A DNA stretch of 64,000 nt, taken from Watersipora subatra (taxonomy: Eukaryota > Bryozoa > Gymnolaemata > Cheilostomatida > Watersiporidae). The notes under the pieces are model-generated. The model searched no databases, was not told where the DNA came from, and saw only the letters and a program-made list of their open reading frames with translations. The DNA lies in NCBI RefSeq assembly GCF_963576615.1, contig NC_088710.1:19271877-19335876 (forward strand). Direction: 5' to 3'. Of this stretch, positions 47,761 through 60,400 are shown in pieces (position 1 is the stretch's first letter; each line of letters opens with the position of its first letter). The translations under genes were made by a program, and so were the position numbers.

Positions 47761-49215
47761 GTATATACAGTAGGTTATATACATGTATATGCAGTATGTA
47801 TACAGTGTATGTACACATAATATATAGATATATGCAATATATATATATATGTCTAAACAGTATATTTATTCATACGGTAAAAGAAACTTTTTAGCTCTTA
47901 ATTGGCATAAGCCTGCAAATATAAAAAATAAAATTGTCAACTGACCTAATGAGCTTTTATACCTTTACAAGAAGCCTAACTGCATTAAGAAGCTATGTCT
48001 TCATAGGCGCTTCATCTTTTCCATTTCTATTGCACAAAAGTAAAACTGCCTATTTAGCTGTGAATTTTCGATTTGTGTGCACCTATAAAACGAACAAACT
48101 TCAAGCAATGTAATTGAGGCCCGTAACCACGAGTACTATAAAAGTCTTAATTAAGGCACTCGCATTCAACTGCTTTTGTCAGTTTGAGCTTTATTGGTAA
48201 CATGTGTTTTTGTCTTCATTAACTTCTTTATGCAGTTGGGTTGAGTTGGCCGCGTCTTTTTTCTCTTTTCTGTCTTTTCAGCTATGGTGACTGAGTTGGG
48301 GGTGTGTTGCACGATTCGTGTAATGCAAGGCTAGTCGAAGCGGATATTTTTCTATGCAGTCATCTGGTGTTTCTATCATCGCGCACGCGCTAGTTGAAAT
48401 CGTAGGGCACTAATGTAACGTCTAGTTTACCACCAACAGAGCGGAAGCACCGTTTCCAAACTCGTTAGAAACGTTATTTATAATCTTTGCGGGCGGCCTA
48501 ACCGTCACACGCACTGTCAAAAAGATGAATGAATGATCGGCTAGAAGGAATTTTCCAGTTTTCACGGTAGTTTGCGTTCGTCACCACAACTTCTATAAAG
48601 AAGTTTATAGAAGCTCACAGGAGCATAAATTTAACCAAACACTAAATACACTCAATATCATTGAACGAACTTTGATTTTACATCTTAAAATGGCCTTCGA
48701 TAAATTACTAACACAAATGCGTTTTTGTTGACGTCAGATAGTCACTTTGGAGAAATATCTCACACCTCTGTTCAAACTTTTATTGCGTCAGGTTTATATG
48801 GTAGGATTTTTATTTATACGTTTTTGCCACTCTTTGTATTTATCTTCTTTCTAAATGCGTATAGAAACTATGTCTTCAAACGTTTGCTCGCGAGTCACTA
48901 GTAGGTATTTCTATTTACAGAGTCATTCTACTTAATGCTCTTTTAGAAAAGTTTTAGCGTAATATTAATACATATTCTAGATATGACCAATGTCAAGCTT
49001 TGACAGAACTATCAGTTTGCTACTTTTTTGTTGATAAGGGCTAGGTTAAGGTTTTGTTACATTCATTCATCAAGTTGTGTTGGTGATTAATAGAACCGGA
49101 TTATCAAGTCTATCCTACCAATTACTCTACAGCGTTTTGGGAATGGCTCAGGTTATTATCGAACGCAGATGGGCTGCTTTAAATAGTTATTGTTAATATC
49201 TACTGAAATGCAGTA
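47761..49215. other. No gene recognised
   Basis: Begins with TATATA-rich sequence that resumes the gypsy target site. 48240-48560 is somewhat richer in CpG but no exon could be confirmed. Confidence 0.5.
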
Positions 49216-50445
49216 CAGTGATACTTCAACTTACGAGTGCTCCAACGCACGAGCAACTTGAGATACGAGTCAGCTTTTAAGCAAGTTTTAGCACTAACAT
49301 ACGAGCCATGTTTGAGATACGAGCACGTGAGTCAGTTGCCAAGTATGCCGGAGGTGTTTTATGAGAACAGCATCACTCTGTATTTTTCAACTGCTCAGGT
49401 TATACTTTTGTACCGTGTTTTTATGTGCGCGATTTTAAGGGCAGAGTTATGTGAATTAAAAGTACTGTGCGTTGACCAAAAGTTTGCCAGTAAAATGAAA
49501 GATAAAGCAAAGAAAAAGCGAGTGATAACAGTTGATATTAAACGGAAAGTGATTGAAAAATATGCGTGATTGAGCTAGCTCAGCAATATGACAAAAATAC
49601 ATCCACAATTATCAAACAGAAAGATTATATTCAGGGTATTTAGTTCGCAAAAGAAATAACCATAGTTTCTAAACGGCGCAGCGATCTTCATGACCGCTGA
49701 TGGAGAGACTGCTCAGGCATTGGATAAAAGATAAACAATTGGCCGGTGACAGCGTGACTGAAACAATGAAAAGAGCCGGTGCTATCTATGAAAACTATAC
49801 AAATAGACATTTGGACAAGTTGGTTAGTGGTCGTGCATTAACCCTTTGTGACGACACCTGTTTTTGTACTAATCGCAACATGTTGAAGGGGCGACAAAAG
49901 CAAACGTCCTTAGATATGTTTATCTTAAAACGGCCGGCTAGTCGTGAAAGCGAAACAAAGGAAAAATTAGCTAACCAGCGAGAAACTTCAAACTATTAAC
50001 GCCGAAATTTTTTTAAATACGTCAAGTTAAAAATGAAAGTTTGCTTTTAGGTTTGTTTCTAAGTGTGTCTTTTAAGACTAATAAAATCCAAATTTATCAA
50101 CGTCAACTGTTGTAATGAAGGATAACTTATATATTCCTCCCTGACAAATGTTAGCGTTAGCTGCTATTGTATGTATTTAATTTTACATTTTAATTAATCA
50201 CATTTCCTTGCATTATTTTTATTTGTTGCTTTTTGAAAGCATGGGGTAAGTTAGGACAATAAACAACATGTTCTTTCTGTTACAATATATTGTTTTGAGT
50301 GTTTTATTTGCATTTTTAGAGTATGGAAACCAATCAATATATATTTAATTGTTCTATATATAAATAAATTGCACCAACATGCGAGTAAATTGACATACGA
50401 GCTCAGTCTCGGAACGCATTAAGCTCGTAAGTCGAAGTATGACTG
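49216..50445 (+). mobile_element. Tigger/pogo-type DNA transposon, internally deleted
   Basis: Termini CAGTGATACTTCAACTTACG and, inverted, CAGTCATACTTCGACTTACG are flanked by TA. Inside are transposase pieces: KMKDKAKKKRVITVDIKRKV (from 49492), like the first DNA-binding domain of Tigger proteins; MERLLRHWIKDKQLAGDSVT (49700 on), like the CENP-B-type second domain; and a C-terminal tail TSLDMFILKRPAS ending at 49999. The first frame stops at 49567 and the second stands in another frame 130 bases on. The DDE catalytic region is absent, the join between the CENP-B-like part and the tail marking a large deletion. 1230 bp in all. Confidence 0.85.
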
Positions 50446-52775
50446 TACCTAGATAAGGTCTGATTTTAGACACATTTCAATCGATGTACCTTGTTGATTA
50501 ATGTAACCAGTAATGTGATCTTACAGTTGACATTTTTAGATGATGCAATTTAAAACTACAGTCCCAAAGAGGAATTCTTTAAGGAAATGTCAAGGGGCTT
50601 TCCCAAGACCCTATGTTTATTTTAAAACAAGAAACAGAAATAATAAGTTATGCCTTTAGACGAAATTATAAGAAAAGTAAATGTCAAAAATTTAAAGTAT
50701 AGGCACCCTCTTGTTCTCTTGATAATTGACTCTTCGGCTTGTTCTGCTGAAACGTATCCCCGCCATGATGAAGTTGTGCTAAAAAAAGTGGAGAGTATGA
50801 GTGAATATTCGTCTTTTTATATTGACTAAGCGTCTAGGAGCCTTAGTGTCCAGGAGTGAAACTATATGTTTCAGGGCTTCAATTGTAAATCATGTAGTTT
50901 TTGGGAGTTCTTGGCTACTTCTTGTTGTTTTACGGCAGCGGAGATTTTATCATATGTAATCTCTAATTATAATCGCTGGTGTGGTGTAGACTGGTACCAG
51001 ATGCGCATCTTGATATAGCGCTTAACGCAAGTTGTTATCATCCAGCACTGTCGCTGATAAAGGGTCAGGTTAAGGTTGGATCCTAAATTGCACTCTTTAG
51101 GAGTTAATCGATCGTTTTAATCTGGGCTCTAATTACAACCTTTTATCGATTATCTGACATTTTTTATGCAAAGTTCTCAATGTTCTAGTTGTAAAATGGG
51201 TAGGTTGAAATTTGGAAGTTGGCTTGTAATTGTGATTATCCCATCTCTAGAATTTGCAGATGCCCATAACTGTAGGAATCTGTTACAAAATTTGCAATGG
51301 TGATGTAACTTGTTATTCCCTTTACGTCTGTCTGTGCATGGCTGATATCAGATATATCATGGTGACATAGACAACAGCATATAGATGGCTTCACCTTTAC
51401 CAGTAATATTCTAGTTTAATGTGATATAGTACGGTTGACTATACCTTATTTGTGATTAATACTAACTATTAATAATTATTAATTAATAATAATTATTCAT
51501 TTCAGTCAGTTTTTCTCATTTTGTATCACATTTTCTTGCAGCATCTTTATATAGCACTTTAATATGTGCCTTGATATACTATAATATGTACCTTGCATGC
51601 CTCTTTATAGAGTATTGCATGAAGGGCATGAGAAGAGTGTAATGGCATTTGTTAACATTTATCAAAAAGCAAGTCAAGTATTACCAATCAAACATCTTAA
51701 CCTAAATCTGATAAAAATGTTTTTATTGTGACTCAAAACCTCCATTTCATACTTATGTCTCTTAGATTATTGAAGACTACAGCAAAACGTCCTCGAAAAG
51801 TCTTCCTTTCAAACTACATGCACTTCTGTTTGTGAATAGCAGCTTTTCCAATGCTTTAAAAATCTGATAACAATGTTGTTCTTTATTCAAACTTTCAAAT
51901 TTCCATTTCATGCTCATAACTTTGAAAGTAGTGAAAACAACGGTGAAAAGTTCTTGGATACTCTCCAATTCAAACTACTTGATATTTAGAATTGTCTTAT
52001 CAACGCTTTAAATTGCAGTTTAAGCATCATGCTCCTCACCCAGTACGACATCTTGTTGGATAGATACTCCATTGGCCTGACTAAATCGTCCAATTTTTTT
52101 GTTTTGCAAGATCGCATCCAAGTTGAGTTGAGAAAAGGCTTGGATCATTGTTAAAATGATTAAAAGTGTAATTGGTATAGTTAAAATGTCTAAATGCATT
52201 CAAGTGACTTCAGAATATAAAATATCTGTGGTTAAAGGGTTTGGGACAGCAGCCAAGACTACATATTTTCTAAAGAGTACATACAGTAAAGACAACTTTA
52301 TTTTGATACAGAGTAATTTTTATTTGATAATTACTTAACACACTTGTGCATGAGTAGGAGGGTGGGTCAATGACAAACACACATTGTTATTGTTATAGAC
52401 AAGAAGCTGATAATATCATATTACAATGGGAAATGCGCTATGGGAAATGTGTCATTGTTGAGTTATTTTTTTATTTGTAGCTTTTCTAAAACTTTGTTCG
52501 AGATAGGCTACTAAGTCTATGAAAATTCTCTAAATTTGGTCAAACCTTGTTAATCCTTGTCAAAAATAGCTTCAATCGACATGATTATTAGTCCACTCTT
52601 TAAATACCTAGATTTAAAGGGGCATCATTTTAATGCAACTGTATAAAGGGTAGAATGAAAAGATAAAAATCTAAATTTTCTTTGAACAGATATAAAATAT
52701 AATCGAATCGTTGTCACACTTTGAAAGCAAGTCAGCATTGTTGGTAATTTTTAGGCCCTGTTGCCAAGTTGATTG
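50446..52775. other. No gene recognised; presumed ASPHD 5' flank
   Basis: AT-rich. An acceptor-like TAATTTTTAG at 52745-52754 just before the ASPHD ATG suggests an untranslated exon somewhere upstream. Nothing else supported. Confidence 0.5.
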
Positions 52776-54520
52776 ATGATGCTGGTATCTATATCCGCCA
52801 GTTCTGAAATGATGATCACCATGGAGGTACTCATCTACCCAGTGCTGTCTGTCATGTTCACATTATTGCTCTATACTCTGTTTGGGAGACGAGATGAGAG
52901 CATTCGTAATGTCAACCACAATCTCAACATCAACATTGACAAATGCGCTTCAGAACATTGTGTTAGGTATGCATAGCCTGTGCTCACCTAAAAGGTCGAG
53001 GGAGAGTTAATATAATTCCTATTTTAATATTTTAGTTTTTACTCTACCACTTATTCCTTTTTGGAACAATTATATTTAGCCACTTTCTTATGTCCGTTAG
53101 TGAACATTTGAAAGATTTGTCATTTCCAACTGTTGAAAAGTTTTTTATGATTGTTGATGAAATCATTTATTTTGAAAGAATTCCTGTGAAAGCTGTAAGC
53201 TTATACGTACATTATCAATCAAGTTGCTCTCATTGTGGTATAGGACATGATGAGTTATCTAATTTCTTTTAATGAATTTTGATGCGGTGTTTATAAAGTT
53301 TCGTTTTCCCATTAGAGTTACTGCAAACCTAAAAAATGAAACTTGGTGAAATGTTCTTCTAGAACAGTGCTAACTCCGATTCAAACTCAATCAACAAGTT
53401 GTCTCAGCAAAACTTTGGTTTTAACGAAATTTGTAAAAATATTAAATATTTTTGATTACTTTTCCAAGTAAATCTTTATAAAGAAAACTGTTGAATGCCA
53501 TTTTTATATGCATTGTTTCCTTCGAGTTACGCGTATATGCCGTAAGGTCATTCAAAAACTGAAGAGGTCAATATCAGGAACTTCCTAATATGAAGTAATG
53601 CTGGTGTTTTCTGTGCCGTTATTCGTGCTTGATTTGTTGAAAAGTTCTAACACGCTAGTATATTATAAAACTATAATTATTTCTTTCACATATTCAGGTG
53701 TAAAAAGTACAAGTCTGTGAGAAAAAATGCATCTAATCGCTACAAGTCAGACATAGCGTTACGAACTGCAGTTACCAATTCGGGTGACAGAATGACTCAT
53801 GCCATCTCAACCCTTCAGGAAGACATGACTTACCAGACAGATGACAGACAACAACCTAATATACTCTACGTTCCAGGACTACAGGCCACGCCTCTTTGGT
53901 CTGAGGATGATTTTGTTAGTGACATCACCATACTCGAGTCGGAGACTGGCGACATCGTCGATGAGTTTGAGAATGCGTACAACAACCTTTGGCCAAATGG
54001 CTGGCTCGTCAATGCGACGCCTAGTGGCGAGTGGGCAGTGTTCCATCTCATTAGTCAGGGTTCGTTTGTCAAAGCGAACTGTGAAAAATGTCCAAAAACC
54101 TGCAAAGTCCTAAACAAACTTATCTCTGCCATGAGTACAAGTCTAAACCTTTTCGCGAATGCAAGCTTTTCAGTCGTGCAGTCTGGTACGCATATTTCTG
54201 CACACTACGGGCCGACTAATGTGAGAATTCGATGTCATCTTGGACTGAAAGTACCGGACTCAGAGTTATCGTATATGACTGTTGATGGAGAGAGGTGCTC
54301 ATGGAAAATGGGAAAATGTCTGCTATTTGATGACTCTTTTTTGCATGAAGTTCATCATGAAGACGAGAACGGGGAGGCGCGGGGAGTGCTCCTCATCGAT
54401 ATGTGGCACCCAGAGATGACTGAGGCCGAAAAAGATTTGGTAATCAACCTGTTCAAACTCAAGAAGCCAAAACCGCCGAGTGTTCCTCCTATACCATTAC
54501 CTATAACTACGGAGCTCTAG
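52776..54520 (+). CDS. ASPHD2: Aspartate beta-hydroxylase domain-containing protein (ASPHD1/2 family)
   Basis: Two exons, 52776-52966 and 53698-54520, join across an AG|G codon and give 337 residues (human ASPHD2: 369). Type II membrane layout: short N-terminus, one hydrophobic span EVLIYPVLSVMFTLLLYTLF (about 17-36), then a lumenal 2-oxoglutarate/iron oxygenase domain. Diagnostic blocks: CASEHCVRC, GWLVNATPSGEWAVFHLISQG, CEKCPKTCK, AHYGPTNVRIRCHLGL and GKCLLFDDSFLHEVHH. H233 (HYG) and H280 (FLHEV) are the likely two iron ligands; as in aspartyl hydroxylases the carboxylate ligand is missing; R242 is a candidate 2-oxoglutarate contact. A second in-frame ATG at 52821 has an ideal Kozak context (ACCATGG) and could be the true start. 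Substrate unknown. ASPHD1 and ASPHD2 cannot be separated here. Confidence 0.92.
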
Positions 54521-55145
54521 TGAGGCTGTTCTTGTTTGTGTGTGCTATACGTTTACAATGCAGTTATGTTATTATGATAGTTAAAATTTGGGAAGGCTGT
54601 TATAACATCATAATTAAAAGCTTTTAGCTTATGTCTTTCTACCTAATTCACCTTTTTTGCTTTGCTGCACTATTTTTGGATATCCATTTTCCTACAATCG
54701 ACAGTTGAATAGAAAATTAAGTAATCAATAAAAACCTATAATAGCTTTACATTGATCTTTGGCTGCGTTGGATTTAGCAGGCTGATCAGACAGGATGCCA
54801 TGGTATCCTACGAGTAGATGATGCTGATTTGTTTTGTAATTTGTTAGCTGAAACTTTGGTTTGCCTTTACAGTATTAACTCTCTTACTCCACAAAGTAAG
54901 GCACATATAATACTATGGCCGATGTCTTATAGCATCAGTGTTCAGAATGGCGGTCATGCGTGCACTTGAATAGGCCGCGTAGATGAGTGAAAATTTTTTC
55001 ACAATTTCACAACACTACATAACCACTACTTTAATGCTTTTAATGCTATGCTTTTCGTAATGCACAAAGAGATTTTTAATAATATTTTTTACATCCGAAA
55101 AGACATTAACATCCGTTAATGGCAATAATAAACCACTCTTGTCTA
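54521..55145. other. ASPHD 3' flank with poly(A) signal
   Basis: AATAAA at about 54727, 207 bases after the stop codon, in CAATAAAAACC context. The remainder has no recognised feature. Confidence 0.6.
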
Positions 55146-56387
55146 CCCTAGGACACTTATGTATTCGCGGCATCTAACTTTCGCGTTTTCGCGATGTAAT
55201 CCTTTCGCGAAAATTTAATGAGCGAAACTAAACTATCATAACGGACGAGCGAAAACGCGAAGTTAAATAGCTTTGTTCATTGATATCCACAATAAAATCG
55301 TAATATTAGAAATGCAGGCAACTTTCGTCTGTGGTTAGGATAAATGGGAAAATTCTGGTAAACTCATTATAGCTAATACACCGACTGAGCAGCATGGCAA
55401 AGCAATATCAGTTTAGTCACCGAATTTGTAACTGATGAGAATGAAAGTCTGGTAATATAAAAGTCGTAAAATTGAAAAATAATTATTGCAGTGATGAATT
55501 TTATTACCATCCAAAAACAATAACAACCCTCACCAGGTCCAACCACATTATCTCTTTCACTGCCAACCATGTACAAATTCGTTACCGGCCTAGTGCCAGC
55601 CATTTTACCGAAATTGCCGATATTGCTTCATGATACGTATACCGTATTTTTCAAGTTCTACTTTAATTATTTGTATAATCACGAAAATCTAAACTGGCTA
55701 TTATGCCATCAACAACTAATTACCTGTTTTATGACTCGCGCGGGGTAGTTAATGAACTCACAGAAAAATGTTCGTTTTTAGATTAGAAATTCTCAAACAA
55801 AAGTTTAAAATTGCTTCGTTGTTTTAGGCTGATTTTATAGAGAAATTTTCGGACAACACAGTCAATTTCATAAAACACTTGAAGACCGTGGGTTATGTGG
55901 TCAACAAATAATAAAATCAGGTTACCAGACGATTGCTGAGAAAGTCAGAAAATGCGTTTATGTCAGTGACCACTAGAAAACGCATAAATGCGTTTATGGC
56001 AACGTAAGGGTTATACAGTTTTGGTTGTGAAGTTGGTTGTTACCTATCTATTTTCTTCTTCTTGGGATTAGAGTGTGAAAGTCACGGCAGGAGGGACCTA
56101 GACGTCATTGATAGTCTAAGAAACAAATGGCAGCAAGTGATCAAATTGAATTGTCGATCTCACCCACACATTTCAACCTGTGGTTTACAAATACGAACTA
56201 TTCCCAAATCGAATTTTTTTCTTATTAGTGAACTGGACCTGAGGAATGTAATGTTTTTTCCACTGCATTTATTTTCACACCACTATATTTTCGCAATCAT
56301 CAGAGCCACGAAATTAAGTTGCAGCGAAATTTTACTCTGTGTGCTACTCACGAAACTAAATACTAGCGAAATATAAGTGTCCTAGGG
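55146..56387. mobile_element. TA-flanked non-autonomous DNA transposon, 1.24 kb
   Basis: Begins CCCTAGGACACTTATGTATT and ends with the inverse CCCTAGGACACTTATATTTC; TA on both sides (55144-55145 and 56388-56389). Subterminal GCGAAA words (TTTCGCG, CGCGAA) recur at both ends. The interior frames resemble no transposase. TA duplications point to Tc1/mariner or a related superfamily. Confidence 0.8.
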
Positions 56388-56389
56388 TA

Positions 56390-57485
56390 TCACAAAATTG
56401 ACAGTGAGACGCAAATTATGAAAAAATGTCTCAGACAAACATCTTCAAGTCCTTCATCCTTTTCCTGATCAAAGAAGTACACTGGTAAGGAATGATCGGC
56501 AGCCATACGTTTAGCTTTGCTGCAACAGCCTCATGATTTTCTCCAGGCTACCAGATAACAGCTTCACATATTGTGTGAATGTTCTGTATGCCCTGGTTTT
56601 ATAAAATATTTTAATCGCTGGACTTTTGGTAAACCCTCAATACATGACAACCAGTCGTAAAAAAGAAGGTACAAACCATGGTTTTGTATTGCATGTGGAC
56701 AATGCTAAATCACAAGTAGGTGCTGTTTACATCGTCCAAACTTGGCTCTGAACATTGATCTAAACAGTGGTATGTATTTGCAATACAAGGCCTCTTAAAA
56801 ACTGCATGCATTGGGTTTTTTGAGTTTAACAAATGTTATTAATAATAACAGTTCAAGTTATTGTATTTTTTTATAGTTTTGTTTTAATGACGGGCCAATT
56901 ATATTTGATGTAGTGAGCCTATCTAGCAGATTGTTGAGGCAAGATTAGCATGAGAACCAGGTAAGAGTCATACTGCTCTCTAACACAGTGAAGGACATGC
57001 ACCACGACTAGCCAATAAATACCAATTATGGGTGCAGATGCAATGTCTTGGATCAATTTCATTTCCTTCTTTATTTCCCTTAATTGTCCTTTTAGAATAA
57101 TTTGTTGGCCATTAAGTCAGCTGGTCAAAGAAATACTGTAAAAGTTAATACAAGACTGCATATATTAATTATCTAAAATAAATAAATTTTGGCTTAATAT
57201 ATTGAGCAAAGAGTGTCAACAACATAATTGCTAGCAAGAACAATACACTAATGCAGTAGGAAAATTTGAGAAGCACCTTATGAATTCGAATGCATCATTT
57301 AAAATCCTTTAGAAATAAAAACATAGTAACAAAGCTATTTTGCAACAAGTAGAAAGAATATACAAAAATACATGATCAATTATACTTTAATAAAACGTGA
57401 AGCGAGAGATTGGTGAGCATTTCCTGAAGTAGATATACTTAATTATTACAAGCCATAAGAGATACGTGTGATATGATGCGTTCGC
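56390..57485. other. Intergenic, no gene seen
   Basis: AT-rich spacer downstream of the kinesin stop codon; minus-strand AATAAA-like signals occur near 57383 (TTTAATAAAACG is on the plus strand) but none was decisive. Confidence 0.4.
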
Positions 57486-60400
57486 CTAAAAATGGCGACC
57501 CAGTTGCATTGGCAAAATCTCGTCTGCTGAACCAAATTTGCCTTTACGTGCTGCTCTAGAAAACACTGTGAAGACTCGTCCACCACTGTTGGGTTTCAGC
57601 CTTCGTTGCCTGATGTTTCTGATATAAGAACTACTACTGTCAGGGTGGGTTACAACACCCCTATAGTTGCTCTCCAGTAGGAGAGAAAGTCGATCTCTCA
57701 GACCGCCCACTCTCTCCTGAAAAGCTTGACTACCGTGGTAGCCTGTGGGGGTCACAGTGTCAGTATCAAGTCGAAGGTCACACAAACTCTGAGTCATTAG
57801 GTTTTTAGAAGGACTGGTAGGAGACAAATCCAAAACCGACTGACTGGAATAGAGACTACTGGTGGTGGCACTGTTTGGGCTGTCCGAGTCCGATTGAAGT
57901 CGACTACTCAGTGAGCTGTTCTCACTGGCACTCAACACTAAATTCTGTTTGGGAGTTGCAGTTGGCGGAAGATTGAGACCAGACGTACTTTTATAGATGT
58001 CCGCTGCTGCCTTTAGCTTATCATTGAGCGTCACATGACTGAAATCATTGAAGAGATCTAGAAACATGCCAACAGTCCTCGATTTATTCTCATCCAATTT
58101 TACCTTTAGCTTTGCCAGCTCGTCCTCTGTCGCTGCCAAAGCCTCCTGTAAAACAATGAAAGTCTAAACTAATTGGAAGTAATGGGACGAATTATGTACA
58201 GCGCACCCCCCAGTTGCGACGTCTTTGTGTTACGTTGGTTTTTCTGCCTTACCATGATATTTTTTCGTCCCCTCCATACGGGCACTTTTTTCACCGTACC
58301 TAGTTGATTATGTGCTCTGCTAGAGAAAATATTAGTAAATAACGTAAACATCTATTTATTTGTTAGTGTTTACAGAATATATTAAAATTTAATTCAATTT
58401 TGTAAAGCTAGTAAATAGAAATACTGTATTACACTACATTCCGAGCCTCTGATTGATTGTAATAATTTTCATCATTGTAAATAGGAGCATATGTTATTTA
58501 CATACAAGCTCAAACAATTTATATTAATAAATATGCTTATATTGATATATAATATTGACATATGATATTGATATATAATATTGATAAATAATTTTGATAT
58601 ATAATGTTGATATCTAATGTTGATATATGATACATATATATCGATGTATATGTATGGTAAAAATTTAAGTTGATTGGTTGGAGTTGGAGTGGTAAGCTAT
58701 AATGATACTATTATGCTCAACAGTGAATTTCGAAAAATAGCTAAAGTTCGCGAATGATTTAAGAAATAATCCGCTGATACTATTCCAAATACTTCGTTTC
58801 CAAATCATTGCCATTACCGATATCACAATAAGAACATCTCTACTCATACCGCTGCATCAGGTGCATCTGTCTATCGAATTCAGGTTATTTCGAGCATCAA
58901 CTTTCATGTAACTGGCAAACATACAAGCATATTCGGCCTTGGTCTCAAACAACTATGGTCTCAAACAGTCATTATATTATGTGTAAATAGCATTGTGCTT
59001 TATTGTTCAGAGCAGCTGAACAATAAATTGTTTTTCCGTCATCAAATGACTGGTCGAAATCACAGTTTTTTTGAAGCAGAGGCCAAATATGCAGGTACAT
59101 TACAACCGATTACTAGACGACATGCCTCAAATGACCTAAAATTTGGTGAATCTACACAAAAAACTCTGCTTAAAAACATGGTGTTTTACCCAAAACTAGC
59201 GCAATAGGACTGTAACGTTTTTACCACTAGAGATTTGCCACCATGTTTTTTACCTCACGATGACGCCTTGGGCAAACCATCCATAGCTAAGATGGAATAG
59301 AAAAACAAGTCTTTACTCAACTACTATTAAGATTTTACTACAAAGTTAAGTACAAAGGGTTAAGTAGTTAAGTACGAAGGGTTAAGTAGTTAAGTAGGTT
59401 AAGTACTACTACTAAGGGTGAATTACTGTATTTGATCGGCGCAGCAATCTAGTTTGTAGGGCTTCCTGGTTTATTTAGCAAATGTTAACATTGCCAGGCC
59501 TTCTCCCTTTCCCTTATGCATTGGTTAACCTTGAAACGGTCTCCGTATTTCCCGCGTACCAACTTCGGTCCAAGCCTACATCTCCGCCTTAATTTATAAA
59601 TATAATATTTAAATACTCTAAAATACGATGTAAACTTCCAGTGACTCAATACCCAAAAGTATTTACAACAAGCGACGTTTTAAGGTTTTCAAAACATTGG
59701 AGTTTTATATGTGAAGGTAAAAAGGATGGCTAAAATTAAAGAACGAGCAAAAATAATATAAACTATACAATTTATGTTACAGCAAACTTTATATCATCTA
59801 TAGTTACTCTTGAGATCTTTATGACCTCCATATCATCATTTAAGTATCGCGGAATCATCACTTCGTTTGTATGTCTCGAAATGATGTAAACGTAAAACAT
59901 TGTATTATTATTATTATTATTTTACATGTAGTTACTTACATAAAATCTATATTTATATAGTTTTATACAATGAATTCATTTTAGTGCTAAAGGCAATTTA
60001 CCTGCAAAATTTATTAAGTTGCCGCAAGTGTTTGGACTGTAGAACGGAATCAACCGATCACATTATATTGCTCCAACATACTATAAGTTTAACATATGAA
60101 GCAAATATTGTAACAAATGGTGTAACTGGACTGCTTAGTTATTACATACAAATTATTTTATAAGAAACTAATAGAATGTTTAAATTGTTTCATCAGCTCA
60201 GAACAAATGGCTCAAGCAAAGCTATCGTAATTTTAGTCCGGACCAAAACAGGACAGCATTAGACCATAATCATTACAGTCTCTAGAGGAGGCAACATTAC
60301 CTCTAAGCGTGACACCTAATGACACTTGACATCACACTCGTAAGTAACTTTACCTCTAAGCGTGACACCTGATGACACTTGACATCACACTCCTCAGTCT

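Noticed and set aside
48240-48345. Acceptor followed by AMVTELGVCC as a possible RAB5 last exon
   Set aside because: It is in phase and contains two cysteines, but lacks the KKLPK block and lies 16 kb away; too weak.
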